Shown: positions 1 through 10,001 of the stretch, piece after piece
How positions within the stretch are numbered: position 1 is the first letter of the stretch
How the letters are laid out: every line of letters begins with the position of its first letter
Assembly: GCA_029781135.1 (NCBI GenBank)
Contig: JAKOXH010000034.1
Span: 21,484 to 85,483 of the forward strand
DNA from: Planctomycetota bacterium
GTDB taxonomy: Bacteria > Planctomycetota > Planctomycetia > Pirellulales > Lacipirellulaceae
DNA: 64,000 nucleotides
Direction: 5' to 3'
Notes under the pieces: generated by a model
Databases searched by the model: none
What the model was told of the DNA's origin: nothing
Seen by the model: only the letters and a program-made list of their open reading frames with translations
Translations under genes and position numbers: made by a program

Positions 1-1682
1 TCCGTGGACATCGCCCGAATCACGTCGGGACTGCTTGAGTTGGCAGTCTCGCCCTGCGGGATCCCCGAGCGGAGTTCATAGGCGGCCGCCAGGAAGCTGT
101 TCCGCAGGCCGACGTTCTCCTGTTGGTATCCGATTTGTTCAAACGCGTCTGCCAACAAGTCCTTGGCAGGTTGGTTTTGCGGCTCGGCCTGCACGAGCTT
201 GTTCACTAATTCCTGCACCAGAAGATACTTGCCTTGGCTTTGGAGTTCGCGGCCGCGGGCCAAGATTTTCGACGCCCCGCCCATCATCTCGACGAAGAGG
301 GCGGCGGACTCGTGTTGTGGCGCAGGAATGAGGTTGACTGGGTTGCCGTCCCAGTATCCCAGGAAACGCTGGATGACGCCGCGGCAATTATTCTCGGGCG
401 AGCCGTGATAGCCCCGGCAATGCCACTGCGAGAGTAGGCCCTTGGGCAGCTTATAGACGTTATGGATCTCATTGATGGTTACACCCTGATTGGCAAAGTG
501 CAGCACCTGATTGTTCAGATGGGCGTACAAATCGCGCTGCGCCCGCAACACCTCTTGCACCCGATCGTTGCCCCACCGAGGCCAATGGTGCGAGGCGAAC
601 AAGACGTCGGCCTTCGTTCCGAAGCGGTGAAGCGATTCAGCGATATGCTTTGACCAATTGAGCGGATCACGGACCGGCGCGCCACGCAGGGTGTAGATAT
701 TGTGTTGCACCGCGGTGACGTTCTCGGCCATCCACAGCGCCTTCATATCGGGAAGGTATGTGTTCATTTCCCGGGGTGCTTCGGTGTTCGGTGTATTCTG
801 GAACACCATCTTCACGCCGTCGACATCGAACTCTTCGAATGGCTCGGAGACGTAGCGGTTCGGCGCGATCAGTCCGACCGCGCCGGCAGATACGCCCTTT
901 CCCAGGGCCATGTCGACGAACCCATGCGGGCCGGCTGGCAGTAGCAGGCCGTACTGGTAGAACAACCGCCGGTTCATGGCGTTGCCGGCGTACACATTTT
1001 CGGAGATCGTGTGATCCAGGAAGCCAGCCGGGGCGATGAGAGGGACCTTCCCCGAGCGCACATCCTTCTCCGCCACGATGCCACGGACGCCACCCCAATG
1101 ATCTCCATGGGTGTGCGAATAGATTACGGCCGAGACGGGCAAACCCTCGCCGATATGCTCTTGGAGCAGCTTCCACGCAGCGCGGACCGGCTCGGCCGTT
1201 ACCAGCGGATCAAACACGATCCAGCCCGTCTTGCCGCGAACGAACGTGATGTTGGAGAGGTCGAACCCACGCACCTGATAGATGCCAGGGATCACTTCGT
1301 AGAGACCGTAGTTGTTGTTTAGAACGGCCTGCCGGAGAAGCGAAGGGTGGATGCTGTCGAAGTCTTGTTGCTTTTCGAGGAACTGAAACCGCTCCATGTC
1401 CCAGGCCACGTGGCCGGCATCCGCCTTTATCTTGAGTTCTTTCATCGGAGCGATGAGGCCTTTTTTCTGCTCCTCGAAGTCTCGCTTGTCTGCGAACGGG
1501 AGCTCGTGCTTGGCCTTCTGCAGCACCTCCAACGTAAACTTCGAGGGTGCTTTCCCTTTAGGATGGAAGTGTCCTTTCAAGGGGGCTGGCTCTTGAGCAA
1601 GTGCCGTTCCTTCACCAAAGACCAGGTGGCCGGCAACTGCAAAGGCCGGAAGAGACTGCACAAATTGCCGCCGGGTTGTCAT
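1..1682 (-). CDS. SdsA1-type alkylsulfatase (class III, metallo-beta-lactamase fold), 3' end cut by window edge
   Basis: Open from an ATG at 1682 to the left edge, about 560 codons without a stop. The N-terminus has a twin-arginine signal (TTRRQFVQ then a hydrophobic stretch ending near ALAQ), so export by Tat is expected. A metallo-beta-lactamase metal motif SHTHGDHWGG lies at residues 189-198. Further downstream are blocks typical of the SdsA1/linear alkylsulfatase family: FQNTP..EAP, HNIYTLRGA, SHHWPRWG, RGYHG, and a C-terminal dimerisation-like part (LLADAFEQIGYQQE). Family members release sulfate from primary alkyl sulfates such as SDS with two zinc ions. The full family length is about 650 residues, so roughly 90 C-terminal residues plus the stop lie outside the window. 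Family assignment is firm; the natural substrate is inferred. Confidence 0.88.
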   Translation of the reverse strand, partial: MTTRRQFVQSLPAFAVAGHLVFGEGTALAQEPAPLKGHFHPKGKAPSKFTLEVLQKAKHELPFADKRDFEEQKKGLIAPMKELKIKADAGHVAWDMERFQFLEKQQDFDSIHPSLLRQAVLNNNYGLYEVIPGIYQVRGFDLSNITFVRGKTGWIVFDPLVTAEPVRAAWKLLQEHIGEGLPVSAVIYSHTHGDHWGGVRGIVAEKDVRSGKVPLIAPAGFLDHTISENVYAGNAMNRRLFYQYGLLLPAGPHGFVDMALGKGVSAGAVGLIAPNRYVSEPFEEFDVDGVKMVFQNTPNTEAPREMNTYLPDMKALWMAENVTAVQHNIYTLRGAPVRDPLNWSKHIAESLHRFGTKADVLFASHHWPRWGNDRVQEVLRAQRDLYAHLNNQVLHFANQGVTINEIHNVYKLPKGLLSQWHCRGYHGSPENNCRGVIQRFLGYWDGNPVNLIPAPQHESAALFVEMMGGASKILARGRELQSQGKYLLVQELVNKLVQAEPQNQPAKDLLADAFEQIGYQQENVGLRNSFLAAAYELRSGIPQGETANSSSPDVIRAMST

Positions 1683-2198
1683 GGTTCACGCTCCCTAAGT
1701 AAAACTCGTATGGTTGTATCACGAGTAAGCTATGCGGTTAGCACAGCCAAAACGTATTGGCATGCGATCGGAATAGAAGACTTGGTCTTACGAAATCTTT
1801 GCCGCGCGCAATGGGTACTGATATTCTATTGAATTCGCGAAACGACGAGTCGAAAATCAGCGCAACAGAGCTAGGAATTCGGTGACATTTAGCTGTATTT
1901 CATTGCCCTTCACTCAGTGTCAAGCCCCACGGTGGGTGGTGTGATCCGCGCCGTCAACGTATTCCCGCAGACGTTCGTCTCACTTCCGCTTCAGAAATCA
2001 ACGAAAGTCATACCCCTCTGCGAGCGTGGCCGCAACTCGATCGTTAGCTCGTATGCAGTAGTTCGCGACGGTTCGTGCGACTTCAGTTGATATGAACCGC
2101 TTTTCTGGACAAGGGATGCGCTTCTCGGCCGACCAGTTTTGTCGGTAGTCGAATTGCTTCAGCGGCTTCGAACGGACGCGGTCGCGTCGCGAAGCGGA
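1683..2198. other. Intergenic, no gene recognised
   Basis: About 515 bases between two leftward genes. It must hold the promoter of the alkylsulfatase. Short open frames on both strands show no family resemblance. I saw no RNA gene, repeat or convincing terminator. Confidence 0.4.
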
Positions 2199-2990
2199 TC
2201 AATTCGTGGCGGCTGTCTTGACCGCCGCATCTTCAACGACGCGGAGAATCAGTTTGAAGCCGAAGTCGTCGCGCGGGACCGAGCGAAACGGTTTCAACGC
2301 ATCCGCCCAAAATGCGTCGAGCTGCGGTGTGGGATCGAAATCGGCCACGGCGAAGCGACGACAAAAGACTCCTTTGCCCTGGTTTGCACCGATATCGAAC
2401 GTAGCGGTCAGACGAAAGTAGCCGCATCCGGCGGGGGAAGCGACTGCGGATGTCTCGACGGGACCGCATTGATGATTAATCGCGACCTCTTGTCCGTGCC
2501 CGACGGTCGACGGTTCTGTTCCAACGCATAATAAGTTTACTCCACCCATCATCAAATTGGCGGTCGCAGGCCCTTGGGCGGCAACCCCTTCGTCGCAGGG
2601 CACACGATCTTGATCGGTTACTTGGAGAGTACCAACCACATGCCCGATCATTCCCAGGCGTGGCGGGCGAACGGCATCGCGAAGCGGAAGAATATCGAGA
2701 TCCTGAGCAAAATCATAGTGGATCGTGGCATTTGCGGGTCGATAACCGGAACCGACGACGGCTGACCCACTCATGGTGACGATGATCGTGTTGGGCTCTG
2801 GCTGAGCGACAAGAATGGATCCGCCGCCAGTTTGCGCGCGTCCGCACTTGGCTGGCGTCACCTGCGCATGACGCGAGCGGAGCACAATTTGATAGGCCGG
2901 GCTCGTTGCCGGAGCTTGGGCGCGAGTTAATCGCGAGCCAATCAGGACTGCTGGCAATGCCGTAATCAGTAGCAGATAGCAACGCGTCAT
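2199..2990 (-). CDS. Secreted protein of unknown function
   Basis: 263 residues from ATG 2990, chosen because the protein then begins with a clean signal peptide (MTRCYLLLITALPAVLIG, cleavage near TRAQA). An in-frame ATG at 3110 would add 40 residues that hide the signal, so it is less likely. The mature part has several cysteines (for example VPCDEG, NLLCVG, NHQCGP, PAGCGYF), suggesting disulfides in the periplasm, and reads as a beta-rich domain. No family is recognised. It stands alone: the alkylsulfatase downstream is over 500 bases away and the upstream neighbour is divergent. Confidence 0.6.
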   Translation of the reverse strand: MTRCYLLLITALPAVLIGSRLTRAQAPATSPAYQIVLRSRHAQVTPAKCGRAQTGGGSILVAQPEPNTIIVTMSGSAVVGSGYRPANATIHYDFAQDLDILPLRDAVRPPRLGMIGHVVGTLQVTDQDRVPCDEGVAAQGPATANLMMGGVNLLCVGTEPSTVGHGQEVAINHQCGPVETSAVASPAGCGYFRLTATFDIGANQGKGVFCRRFAVADFDPTPQLDAFWADALKPFRSVPRDDFGFKLILRVVEDAAVKTAATN

Positions 2991-3296
2991 TGTGCTTGCG
3001 TTCTCCGCCCGTGGTGAAAAACCAATGAGCTGCCACAAAGCAGTCATTCGCGTAGTAGTCTCTTCGACGAGTACGATCCATTTCTTCCCATTTATCGGAT
3101 TAGCCAACACCGGAACCGGCTGGCTCCGCGGTAATTGCGCCGTACAGGTGTTACACGTTGAACAAATGATGGACTAGTGCCGTTGGGGCTGTCGATATTA
3201 CCGATAGTAGCGATTGCACCAATTGTGATGACGCGGAACCGAAAACACGGTAACCCGATTTAACCAAACGGGAATGTTTGCCGAATACGGGGAGGG
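2991..3296. other. Divergent intergenic region
   Basis: About 305 bases between the leftward secreted-protein gene and the rightward porin gene; it should carry both promoters. No RNA or repeat was recognised. A strong GGAGGG ribosome-binding site sits at 3291-3296, directly against the first ATG of the porin. Confidence 0.4.
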
Positions 3297-4991
3297 ATGT
3301 CTGTGCGCGGAGGGGCTGAAAAACTGTGGGCCGCTCTAGCCTGGCAGCTTCTGCTGACCGTATTCCTCAACGCCGGAATTGCGCAACAGCCCGGCGAACC
3401 GCCGTCCGTATCGCCGGCCACGAGGCTGCCGCCGGACGCGCCCGCGACGGCAGTTCCCTCGCTGGTATTTCCCGAGGGCTTCCCGAGTCTGCCGACCGCA
3501 ACGCATGACGCGTCATCGATCGTGGCTGCGCCGTATCCGGTAACGCAATATGCGGAACTGCACTCGCCGAACAGCGATTACGGTTCCAATAGCGGCGATT
3601 CACACGCGGCCGACGATCCTACCGGCGTCTACGACTATCGCGTGCTTCCCTCGCTGTTGCCGGAGTACTATTACCGCGGCTCCTACTACGTGGAACCGGG
3701 AATGGGCGCTCGACCATTGGCCGACTACGCCCCGGCTGGGTACGAGCCACGCGACTATCAGGATTCGCCCGCGGTGCCCGAGTTTACTCCGCTCACGCCG
3801 CCGCCTCGGCCATCGCCCGCGGCAGCCAACACGTTTGTGACACGCGGCATGATGCCGGGTTCGTTTCTTGTGCCGGGGGCAAATACCTCATTTCGGCTGC
3901 GCGGGTTTGTGCGCCTGGCTGCAATGAATGACTTTGACCCCATTGGGAGTGCCGACTCGTTCGTAACGAACACGATCCCCGTACCCCAATCTGACGGCCA
4001 GAACTACAACATGAGCGCGCGGATGAGCCGCTTTGCGCTCGAATCGTGGACGCCAACCACGTTTCACGAGTGGAACGCCCACACGTTTATTGAAGGCGAT
4101 TTTTTCAATGGCGCCCCGCAAGCCGCCGGCGGCGGCGGAAATCCCTTTCGATTGCGACACGCCTTCGTCGACTTTGGTTACTTTCGATTCGGCCAACAGA
4201 ATTCGGTGTTCATGGATGGCAGCAACTGGCCCAGCCTGGTGGATTTCCAAGGACCAAACAGTTGGGTCAATCAGCGGCAACCCTCCGCGCGAATGACAAT
4301 CCCCGTCACCGATCAATTGTACTGGGCAGCCAGTATCGAGCGCCCCTTCTCAGACATTACTACCAACGGTCTAGGCTCGAACGTGCAGCGTGTGCCGGAC
4401 ATCGCCACGCACTTGCGTTACGAAGGTGATGTCGGCCATGTCCAGGTTTCGGGTCTTGTGCGAACGATTGGCTACCAGCCGACCGGTGGTGACGTTACCG
4501 AGCAAACCGCGGCCGGCGTGAGCGGAAACGTCGTGGTTCACCCCTGGGCCATTCTGTTGGGTACCGATCCCGCGCGTGACCAGAACCCATCCGGCCTGAC
4601 GCGCAGCCGGGTCTTGATGCAAGTCACCTGGGGGCCGGGGGTGGGCCGATATATTAACGACCTCGCTGGCCAAGGATTCGACGGACAGGTCGATCCGGTC
4701 TCGGGCCAGTTTGATTTGGCGGAAGCCACGGCCTGGAACGTGAGCTACGAGCATTGGTATAGCGAGAATTGGTTGTCGAACTTCACGTATGGAAATGTAA
4801 TCGTCGACAACAACGCAGGTCAGTTGGGGACGACCTACGACGAGACGAAGTATTCAGCCGCCAGCCTGTGGTGGATACCACTGCCGCGCATGTCATTTGG
4901 CATCGAGTTTCTCTGGGGGCAGCGCCAAAACCTCAACGGGGAAGACGCCGATGCAAAGCGCTTGGGCGGCCTCTTTCAATACAACTTCTAA
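3297..4991 (+). CDS. DcaP-like outer-membrane porin
   Basis: 564 residues. The N-terminus is a signal peptide (LAWQLLLTVFLNAGIAQQ), followed by a Pro/Tyr-rich low-complexity linker to about residue 190. From there a beta-barrel begins: RLRGFVRLAAMNDFD, then alternating strands with the DcaP-type block HTFIEGDFF..., LRHAFVDFGYFRFGQ and a terminal aromatic (LGGLFQYNF), the usual C-terminal Phe signature for outer-membrane insertion. DcaP porins are trimeric channels for small negatively charged or dicarboxylic compounds. The annotated ATG touches the GGAGGG ribosome-binding site; a GTG at 3303 has better spacing and may be the true start. It stands alone, with 308 bases to the next gene. Family assignment is good, substrate unknown. 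Confidence 0.75.
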   Translation: MSVRGGAEKLWAALAWQLLLTVFLNAGIAQQPGEPPSVSPATRLPPDAPATAVPSLVFPEGFPSLPTATHDASSIVAAPYPVTQYAELHSPNSDYGSNSGDSHAADDPTGVYDYRVLPSLLPEYYYRGSYYVEPGMGARPLADYAPAGYEPRDYQDSPAVPEFTPLTPPPRPSPAAANTFVTRGMMPGSFLVPGANTSFRLRGFVRLAAMNDFDPIGSADSFVTNTIPVPQSDGQNYNMSARMSRFALESWTPTTFHEWNAHTFIEGDFFNGAPQAAGGGGNPFRLRHAFVDFGYFRFGQQNSVFMDGSNWPSLVDFQGPNSWVNQRQPSARMTIPVTDQLYWAASIERPFSDITTNGLGSNVQRVPDIATHLRYEGDVGHVQVSGLVRTIGYQPTGGDVTEQTAAGVSGNVVVHPWAILLGTDPARDQNPSGLTRSRVLMQVTWGPGVGRYINDLAGQGFDGQVDPVSGQFDLAEATAWNVSYEHWYSENWLSNFTYGNVIVDNNAGQLGTTYDETKYSAASLWWIPLPRMSFGIEFLWGQRQNLNGEDADAKRLGGLFQYNF

Positions 4992-5299
4992 TCGCTGGTG
5001 GCACCGCCCATCGTCGCAATTGCCACGAAGCGGCAACGCGACATTGGCGGTACTTCGTTGATCGCCTGACGGCTCCGCCATACCACACCAATCTGATTTC
5101 CGGCTGTGCCCCTATTTTGTGCGGATGGCGCGTTGCGATTGAAATGGTGATGGTCTACACTGGATTCCCGGCTGATTAGCGAATCCAACTATCGGCCATG
5201 GCTGGCGAAGTCTCTTCATGCCATTTCTTGGCGAACGGCTGATATGTTCGCAACGTGGTCGCGTTTGCTTTGTATTCGCATTTGGACTCGGAGACATCC
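4992..5299. other. Intergenic, no gene recognised
   Basis: About 308 bases between the porin and the SLC13-type permease. Probably holds the promoter of the permease/AbgT/peptidase cluster. No feature was recognised. Confidence 0.35.
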
Positions 5300-7141
5300 A
5301 TGACTCCTCAGCTGGCGGCCATTCTGGGATTGCTCTGCGCCGCGATTCTCATGTTCGCGATGAACAAGCCGCGGATGGATGCCGTGGCTTTGATCATGCT
5401 GGTTGTGCTGCCGTTCACGGGCGTGGTCACGATGAGCGAGGCGTTGGCTGGCTTCAGCGATCCAAACATCGTATTGATCGCCGCGCTGTTCGTGATGGGT
5501 GACGGTCTGGTGCGGACCGGCGTCGCTCGCCGCTTGGGCGATTGGCTGGCGGCATCGGCAGGGGGCAGCGAAACTCGTTTGGTGATCCTGCTGATGCTTG
5601 TCGTTTGTGGACTTGGCTCCACCATGAGCTCGACCGCCGTCACGGCTATTTTCATACCCGTCGTGCTGCGAATTGCGCAGGGCCTAGGCGCGTCGCCTAC
5701 CGGTCTCATGATGCCGCTGAGCTTTGCCGCCTTGATTAGTGGTATGACGACCCTGATCGCAACGACACCCAACCTCATCGTGAATAGTGAGCTTATCCGC
5801 CACCTGAAAGAGCATGGGCAAAGCGATGCTGCCGGGCTTCATTTCTTCAGTTTCACCCCGATTGGCGTGCCTATTTTGCTGCTGGGCATCGGTTATATGC
5901 TGATCGCCCGTCGCTGGTTGTTGAAATCGGGTGTTGGCGAGAGCGTCGTTCGCGCGAGTCAGCCTAGCCTCCGCGATTGGGTGACGCAGTACAAGCTCGC
6001 CGCGCGCGAACATCGAGTGCGTATTACGGAGGGCTCGTCGATCGTTGGGAAAACTCTTGGCGAGTTGCGCCTGGGCGATTCTTCTGGCGCGACATTGGTA
6101 GCGCTCGAGCGCAACGGAAGGCTGCTGCAGCCGGAGGGAAACACCGAGCTGCGCGTGGGCGATGTCCTGTTCGTTGACTTGGTCGCCGAAGGCGCCGATG
6201 TTGCGGCACTTCGCCAACAGTACGCTTTGGAGGAGTTGCCGCTCAGCGGCGCCTATTTTGCCGATCTCTCACAGGAAATCGGCATGGCGGAAGTGATCGT
6301 TCCAGCGACTTCGGACCTGATTGGTAAGACTCTGGCGGAAGCCAGTCTTCAAAAGTCTTATGGAGTGACGGCGATTGGACTACGTCATGGACTGGAGGCC
6401 CAAGAAACAGGTTTGCAGAAGGAAGCACTCCGAGTTGGCGATACACTGCTCGTCATCGGACCTTGGGACTCGATCGGGCAATTGCAAACCGTCAATCGAG
6501 ATTTGGTGGTTTTCAACCTTCCGATCGAATTGAAAGAAGTGCTGCCAGCTCCTGGAAAGGCCATTCAAGCAACGATTTCTCTCTTGTTGGTGGTCGGACT
6601 GATGATCAGTGGAATCGTGCCGAATGTACAAGCCGCGCTGATCGGCTGCCTGCTCATGGGGGTGTTAGGATGCGTCAATCTAAATAGCGCGTATCGCTCG
6701 ATTGATTGGAAAACGCTGGTGCTGATTGTCGGGATGTTGCCATTTTCGATAGCCTTAGAGAGAACGGGTGGGGTCGAGATGGCAGCGAAGGCCTTGGTGA
6801 CCCTAGTTGGCGAATCGGGCCATTACGCCGTGCTCGCCACCTTGTTTGCAATTACGTCGATGCTGGGGATGTTCATCTCGAATACGGCTACGGCCGTGTT
6901 GATGGCGCCCGTTGGGCTCACACTTGCGGAAGAACTTCACTTGTCGCCGTATCCCTTTGCCATGATCGTCGCGCTAGCCGCCTCGACGGCGTTCATGACT
7001 CCCGTCTCCTCACCCGTAAATACTCTGGTGGTCACGCCGGGCAATTACACGTTTGGCGACTTTGTGCGCATTGGTGTGCCATTCAGCTTGATTGTGTTGA
7101 TCACAAGCGTGATACTTGTGCCGTGGCTGCTGCCGTTGTGA
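5300..7141 (+). CDS. SLC13/DASS-type permease with two RCK_C domains
   Basis: 613 residues from ATG 5300, which follows a GGAG site at good spacing; an upstream in-frame start at 5255 would add 15 polar residues. The first half has about five membrane helices with the motif MSSTAVTAIF near residue 109. Two TrkA-C (RCK_C) domains follow, near residues 238-300 (GKTLGELRLGD...LRVGDVLFV) and 325-385 (GKTLAEASLQ...LRVGDTLLVIG). The second half has helices and the motif SNTATAVLMAPV near residue 526, the DASS-family SNT signature. Members are sodium-coupled anion importers (sulfate, dicarboxylates); RCK_C domains usually bind a regulatory ligand. It is followed after 40 bases by an AbgT transporter, so the two are likely co-transcribed. 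Ion specificity cannot be read from sequence. Confidence 0.85.
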   Translation: MTPQLAAILGLLCAAILMFAMNKPRMDAVALIMLVVLPFTGVVTMSEALAGFSDPNIVLIAALFVMGDGLVRTGVARRLGDWLAASAGGSETRLVILLMLVVCGLGSTMSSTAVTAIFIPVVLRIAQGLGASPTGLMMPLSFAALISGMTTLIATTPNLIVNSELIRHLKEHGQSDAAGLHFFSFTPIGVPILLLGIGYMLIARRWLLKSGVGESVVRASQPSLRDWVTQYKLAAREHRVRITEGSSIVGKTLGELRLGDSSGATLVALERNGRLLQPEGNTELRVGDVLFVDLVAEGADVAALRQQYALEELPLSGAYFADLSQEIGMAEVIVPATSDLIGKTLAEASLQKSYGVTAIGLRHGLEAQETGLQKEALRVGDTLLVIGPWDSIGQLQTVNRDLVVFNLPIELKEVLPAPGKAIQATISLLLVVGLMISGIVPNVQAALIGCLLMGVLGCVNLNSAYRSIDWKTLVLIVGMLPFSIALERTGGVEMAAKALVTLVGESGHYAVLATLFAITSMLGMFISNTATAVLMAPVGLTLAEELHLSPYPFAMIVALAASTAFMTPVSSPVNTLVVTPGNYTFGDFVRIGVPFSLIVLITSVILVPWLLPL

Positions 7142-7181
7142 CCGGCAACTGGGCGTCGGATTTGTCGAAAGGAAAACTTGA

Positions 7182-8735
7182 ATGAATCAATCGAGTGCTG
7201 CCTCCAAGTCCGCGATGCAGAAAGTCTTGGATGTTGTGGAACGAGTCGGGAACAAGGTTCCCCACCCAGTGATCATTTTTCTGATCCTGATCGCGCTGGT
7301 CTTGCTGTTATCCCACATTCTGTTTCTGGCGGGAGCAAGCGTTTCCTATCAAGTCATCAATCCGGAAACGCACCAAGTTGAAACGGCGACCACGGTCGCA
7401 AGGAGTTTGTTAACGGCCAACGGTGTGCGCGACATGTATACCCGACTCGTGCCGAACTTCATGGGATTCACCGCGATCGGCCTGCTGATCGTCGCGATGG
7501 TCGGCGTAGGCGTGGCCGAGGAGTCGGGGCTCATCAATTCACTCATCCGTATGTTGGTGTCCGTCTCACCCGGGTGGGCATTGACTTATATTTTGTCGTT
7601 TGTCGGAATTGTCTCCAGCATCGCGTCGGACGCGGGCTATGTGGTGCTGATCCCGCTGGCTGGCGCCGCTTTCTTGAGCGTTGGCCGAAATCCGCTGGCC
7701 GGCCTGGCGCTCGGCTTTGCCGCGGTAGCTGGGGCCTTTAACGTGAATATGCTGATCAAGCCGCTCGATGCCGTGCTCACCGAAATCACCAACGACGCGA
7801 TTCACATGGTTGATCCATCGCGGTCGATTGGCCTGACGGCCGGCCTCTGGTTCTCGATGGCGTCCGTGCCTTTTCTGGCAATCGTGATCGGATTGGTGAC
7901 GAATCGCATCATTGAGCCTCGATTAGGCAAGTTCGACGCGGGAAAAATCGGTGATGGTAAACCTTCCCAGGAAGCTGCCGGGCTCTCGGCTGCCGAGTCT
8001 CGAGGGTTGCGGTTTGCGGCCCTGGGGCTTCTGGGAGTGTTGGTTGTTTTTGGCCTGCTGACAATACCCGCGGGAGCGCCGTTGCGAAATCCCGAGACAG
8101 GCTCACTGATCGGCAATTCGCCGTTCATGAATGCGCTCATCGTCCCGATCATGTTTTTGTTTTTGACGACCGGCATCGCCTATGGGATCGGCGCCAAGAC
8201 GCTGACGAGCACGGGCGACGTGATCGCGGCCATGACCAAGGCCGTCTCTGGTCTGGGAGGCACGATTCTTCTGTTTCTGGTGATCAGCCAGTTCATTGCC
8301 TACTTCAACTACAGCAACATTCCGACCTTAATGGCGGTGAAGATGGCGGACGCGCTGAAATCCGCCAATATCGGTTCCATTTGGTTGTTGTTGGGTTTCA
8401 TTCTGGTAGTGACGTTGCTGAATTTCGTGTTTACGCCGGCAATCGCCAAATGGGCCATCTTTGCTCCGGTGTTCGTACCGCTATTTGTACAACTGGCCAT
8501 CGACCCGGCGGCCGTGTTGAGCGCCTATCGGGTCGGCGACTCACCCACGAACGCGCTCACGCCACTCAATGCTTACTTTGCCTTGGTCGTCGGGTTCGCG
8601 CAAAAGTACGATAAGAACGCGGGAATTGGCACGGTGGTCGCTTTGTTGTTACCCTATGCCCTTTGGATGACCGTTCTATGGATGGGGCTGTTTGCCGCCT
8701 GGTATTGGTTGGGACTTCCGTGGGGTCTAGCTTAA
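7182..8735 (+). CDS. AbgT-family transporter
   Basis: 517 residues with about ten membrane helices. The N-terminal block VERVGNKVPHP, the glycine-rich SIASDAGYVVLIPL segment, the FNVNMLIKPLDAVLTE segment and QFIAYFNYSNI are typical of the AbgT family (p-aminobenzoyl-glutamate transporter of E. coli; other members export sulfonamides). The start ATG 7182 follows GGAAA. It lies 40 bases after the SLC13 permease and 63 bases before an M20 peptidase, a setting that recalls the abgA-abgB-abgT utilisation genes, where an M20 hydrolase cleaves the imported aminoacyl-glutamate. Import of a glutamate conjugate or peptide is therefore inferred. A second AbgT paralogue is at 15146-16684. Confidence 0.88.
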   Translation: MNQSSAASKSAMQKVLDVVERVGNKVPHPVIIFLILIALVLLLSHILFLAGASVSYQVINPETHQVETATTVARSLLTANGVRDMYTRLVPNFMGFTAIGLLIVAMVGVGVAEESGLINSLIRMLVSVSPGWALTYILSFVGIVSSIASDAGYVVLIPLAGAAFLSVGRNPLAGLALGFAAVAGAFNVNMLIKPLDAVLTEITNDAIHMVDPSRSIGLTAGLWFSMASVPFLAIVIGLVTNRIIEPRLGKFDAGKIGDGKPSQEAAGLSAAESRGLRFAALGLLGVLVVFGLLTIPAGAPLRNPETGSLIGNSPFMNALIVPIMFLFLTTGIAYGIGAKTLTSTGDVIAAMTKAVSGLGGTILLFLVISQFIAYFNYSNIPTLMAVKMADALKSANIGSIWLLLGFILVVTLLNFVFTPAIAKWAIFAPVFVPLFVQLAIDPAAVLSAYRVGDSPTNALTPLNAYFALVVGFAQKYDKNAGIGTVVALLLPYALWMTVLWMGLFAAWYWLGLPWGLA

Positions 8736-8798
8736 CTACGCATGCGGGTTCGTCGCCTCCGATGGGCGGCATGTACTATTCAATGGAGATTCGGGACG

Positions 8799-10001
8799 AT
8801 GAGCACGAAACAAATTCCCCTGGATGTTATGTCCGCGGAAGACCATTTGATGAAGTTCTTAGCGATTGATGGCGTGACGGGCCATGAAAAAGCTATTGCG
8901 AGTGCCGTATCAGCGGAATTGCAGGCGGTCGGTGTTCCAGCATCAGCCATTCGATTCGACGATGCAAACACGCGGATTCACCTACCGACCGAGACGGGAA
9001 ATCTGATTGTCGAGTTGCCGGGGACGATCGCGGGCCCGCGTCTATTGTTCTCAACTCATCTTGATACCGTACCCCTTTGTGCCGGCGCGAAGCCGATTCG
9101 CAAAGGCGACCGGATTGTGACTGATGGCACCACTGCGCTGGGCGGAGATAACCGCACGGGCTGCGCCATATTGGTGTCGCTGGTCGAAACGCTGCTGAAG
9201 CATAAGCTGCCGCATCCGCCGCTGACATTACTGTTCACCGTGCGGGAGGAAAGTGGGCTGCACGGCGCCCGAGAATTGGATCCCAAGGAATTGGGTGGCG
9301 CGACAATGTGCTTTAATGTCGATGGCCGATTGGCCTCGGAATTGATCATAGGGGCAGTCGGTCAGGAGAATTGGGACGTCGAAATCAAGGGTAAGGCGTC
9401 ACACGCCGGTGTTGCACCAGAAAAGGGCATTTCGGCGACTTTGGTGGGCGCGATCGGTCTGACCGAGGCACAACGTGCTGGCTGGTTTGGCAAAGTCGTT
9501 AAGCCGAATGGCAATGGCACCAGCAACGTCGGGATATTCGGCGGCAAGGAGGGACAGCCCGCCGGAGATGCGACGAACGTTGTGACCGACTATGTCCACA
9601 TTCGCGGCGAAGCACGAAGTCCGGAGGCCGCCTTCGCCACGGCTATTTGCGAAGGTTACCGTGAAGCGTTCGCCAAGGCACAGCAGGAGGTAAAGGATTC
9701 CAACGGAGAGGTCGCGGAGGTCAAGTTCACAAGTAAGCCTTCGTATCCGCCCTTCAACCTAGCTGCCGATTCACCGGCGGTTGCGAGGGCGAAACGGGCC
9801 GTGGCATCGCTGGGTTTGGAGCCCACCACCATCTTTTCCAATGGCGGGCTGGACGCCAACTGGCTGGACAAGCACGGTGTTCCCACGGTCACGATTGGTG
9901 CCGGCCAATATGAAATCCATACGATCAAAGAGTACGTGGACCTCCCCGAGTTTGCGCAGGGTTGCAGATTGGCGGTGGCGCTCGCGACGTTGGGGGAATA
10001 A
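8799..10001 (+). CDS. M20-family metallopeptidase, peptidase T-like
   Basis: 400 residues from ATG 8799, preceded by GGAG; an earlier in-frame start at 8742 adds an Arg-rich stretch and is less likely. All co-catalytic zinc and base residues of the M20 family can be seen: HLD at 87-89, GGDN with Asp117, the catalytic EE at 150-151, Asp175 in NVDG, and His374 in EIHT. The dimerisation domain lies between, starting at the KASHAGV block. Close relatives are PepT-like aminopeptidases, acting on short peptides in the cytoplasm. It is the last gene of a likely SLC13-AbgT-peptidase operon, consistent with uptake followed by hydrolysis. The exact substrate is unknown. Confidence 0.85.
   Translation: MSTKQIPLDVMSAEDHLMKFLAIDGVTGHEKAIASAVSAELQAVGVPASAIRFDDANTRIHLPTETGNLIVELPGTIAGPRLLFSTHLDTVPLCAGAKPIRKGDRIVTDGTTALGGDNRTGCAILVSLVETLLKHKLPHPPLTLLFTVREESGLHGARELDPKELGGATMCFNVDGRLASELIIGAVGQENWDVEIKGKASHAGVAPEKGISATLVGAIGLTEAQRAGWFGKVVKPNGNGTSNVGIFGGKEGQPAGDATNVVTDYVHIRGEARSPEAAFATAICEGYREAFAKAQQEVKDSNGEVAEVKFTSKPSYPPFNLAADSPAVARAKRAVASLGLEPTTIFSNGGLDANWLDKHGVPTVTIGAGQYEIHTIKEYVDLPEFAQGCRLAVALATLGE

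Noticed and set aside
667..1176. 169-codon minus-strand frame inside the alkylsulfatase region
   Set aside because: The in-frame alkylsulfatase reading on the same strand carries the metal motif and family blocks across these positions; this frame is a shadow.
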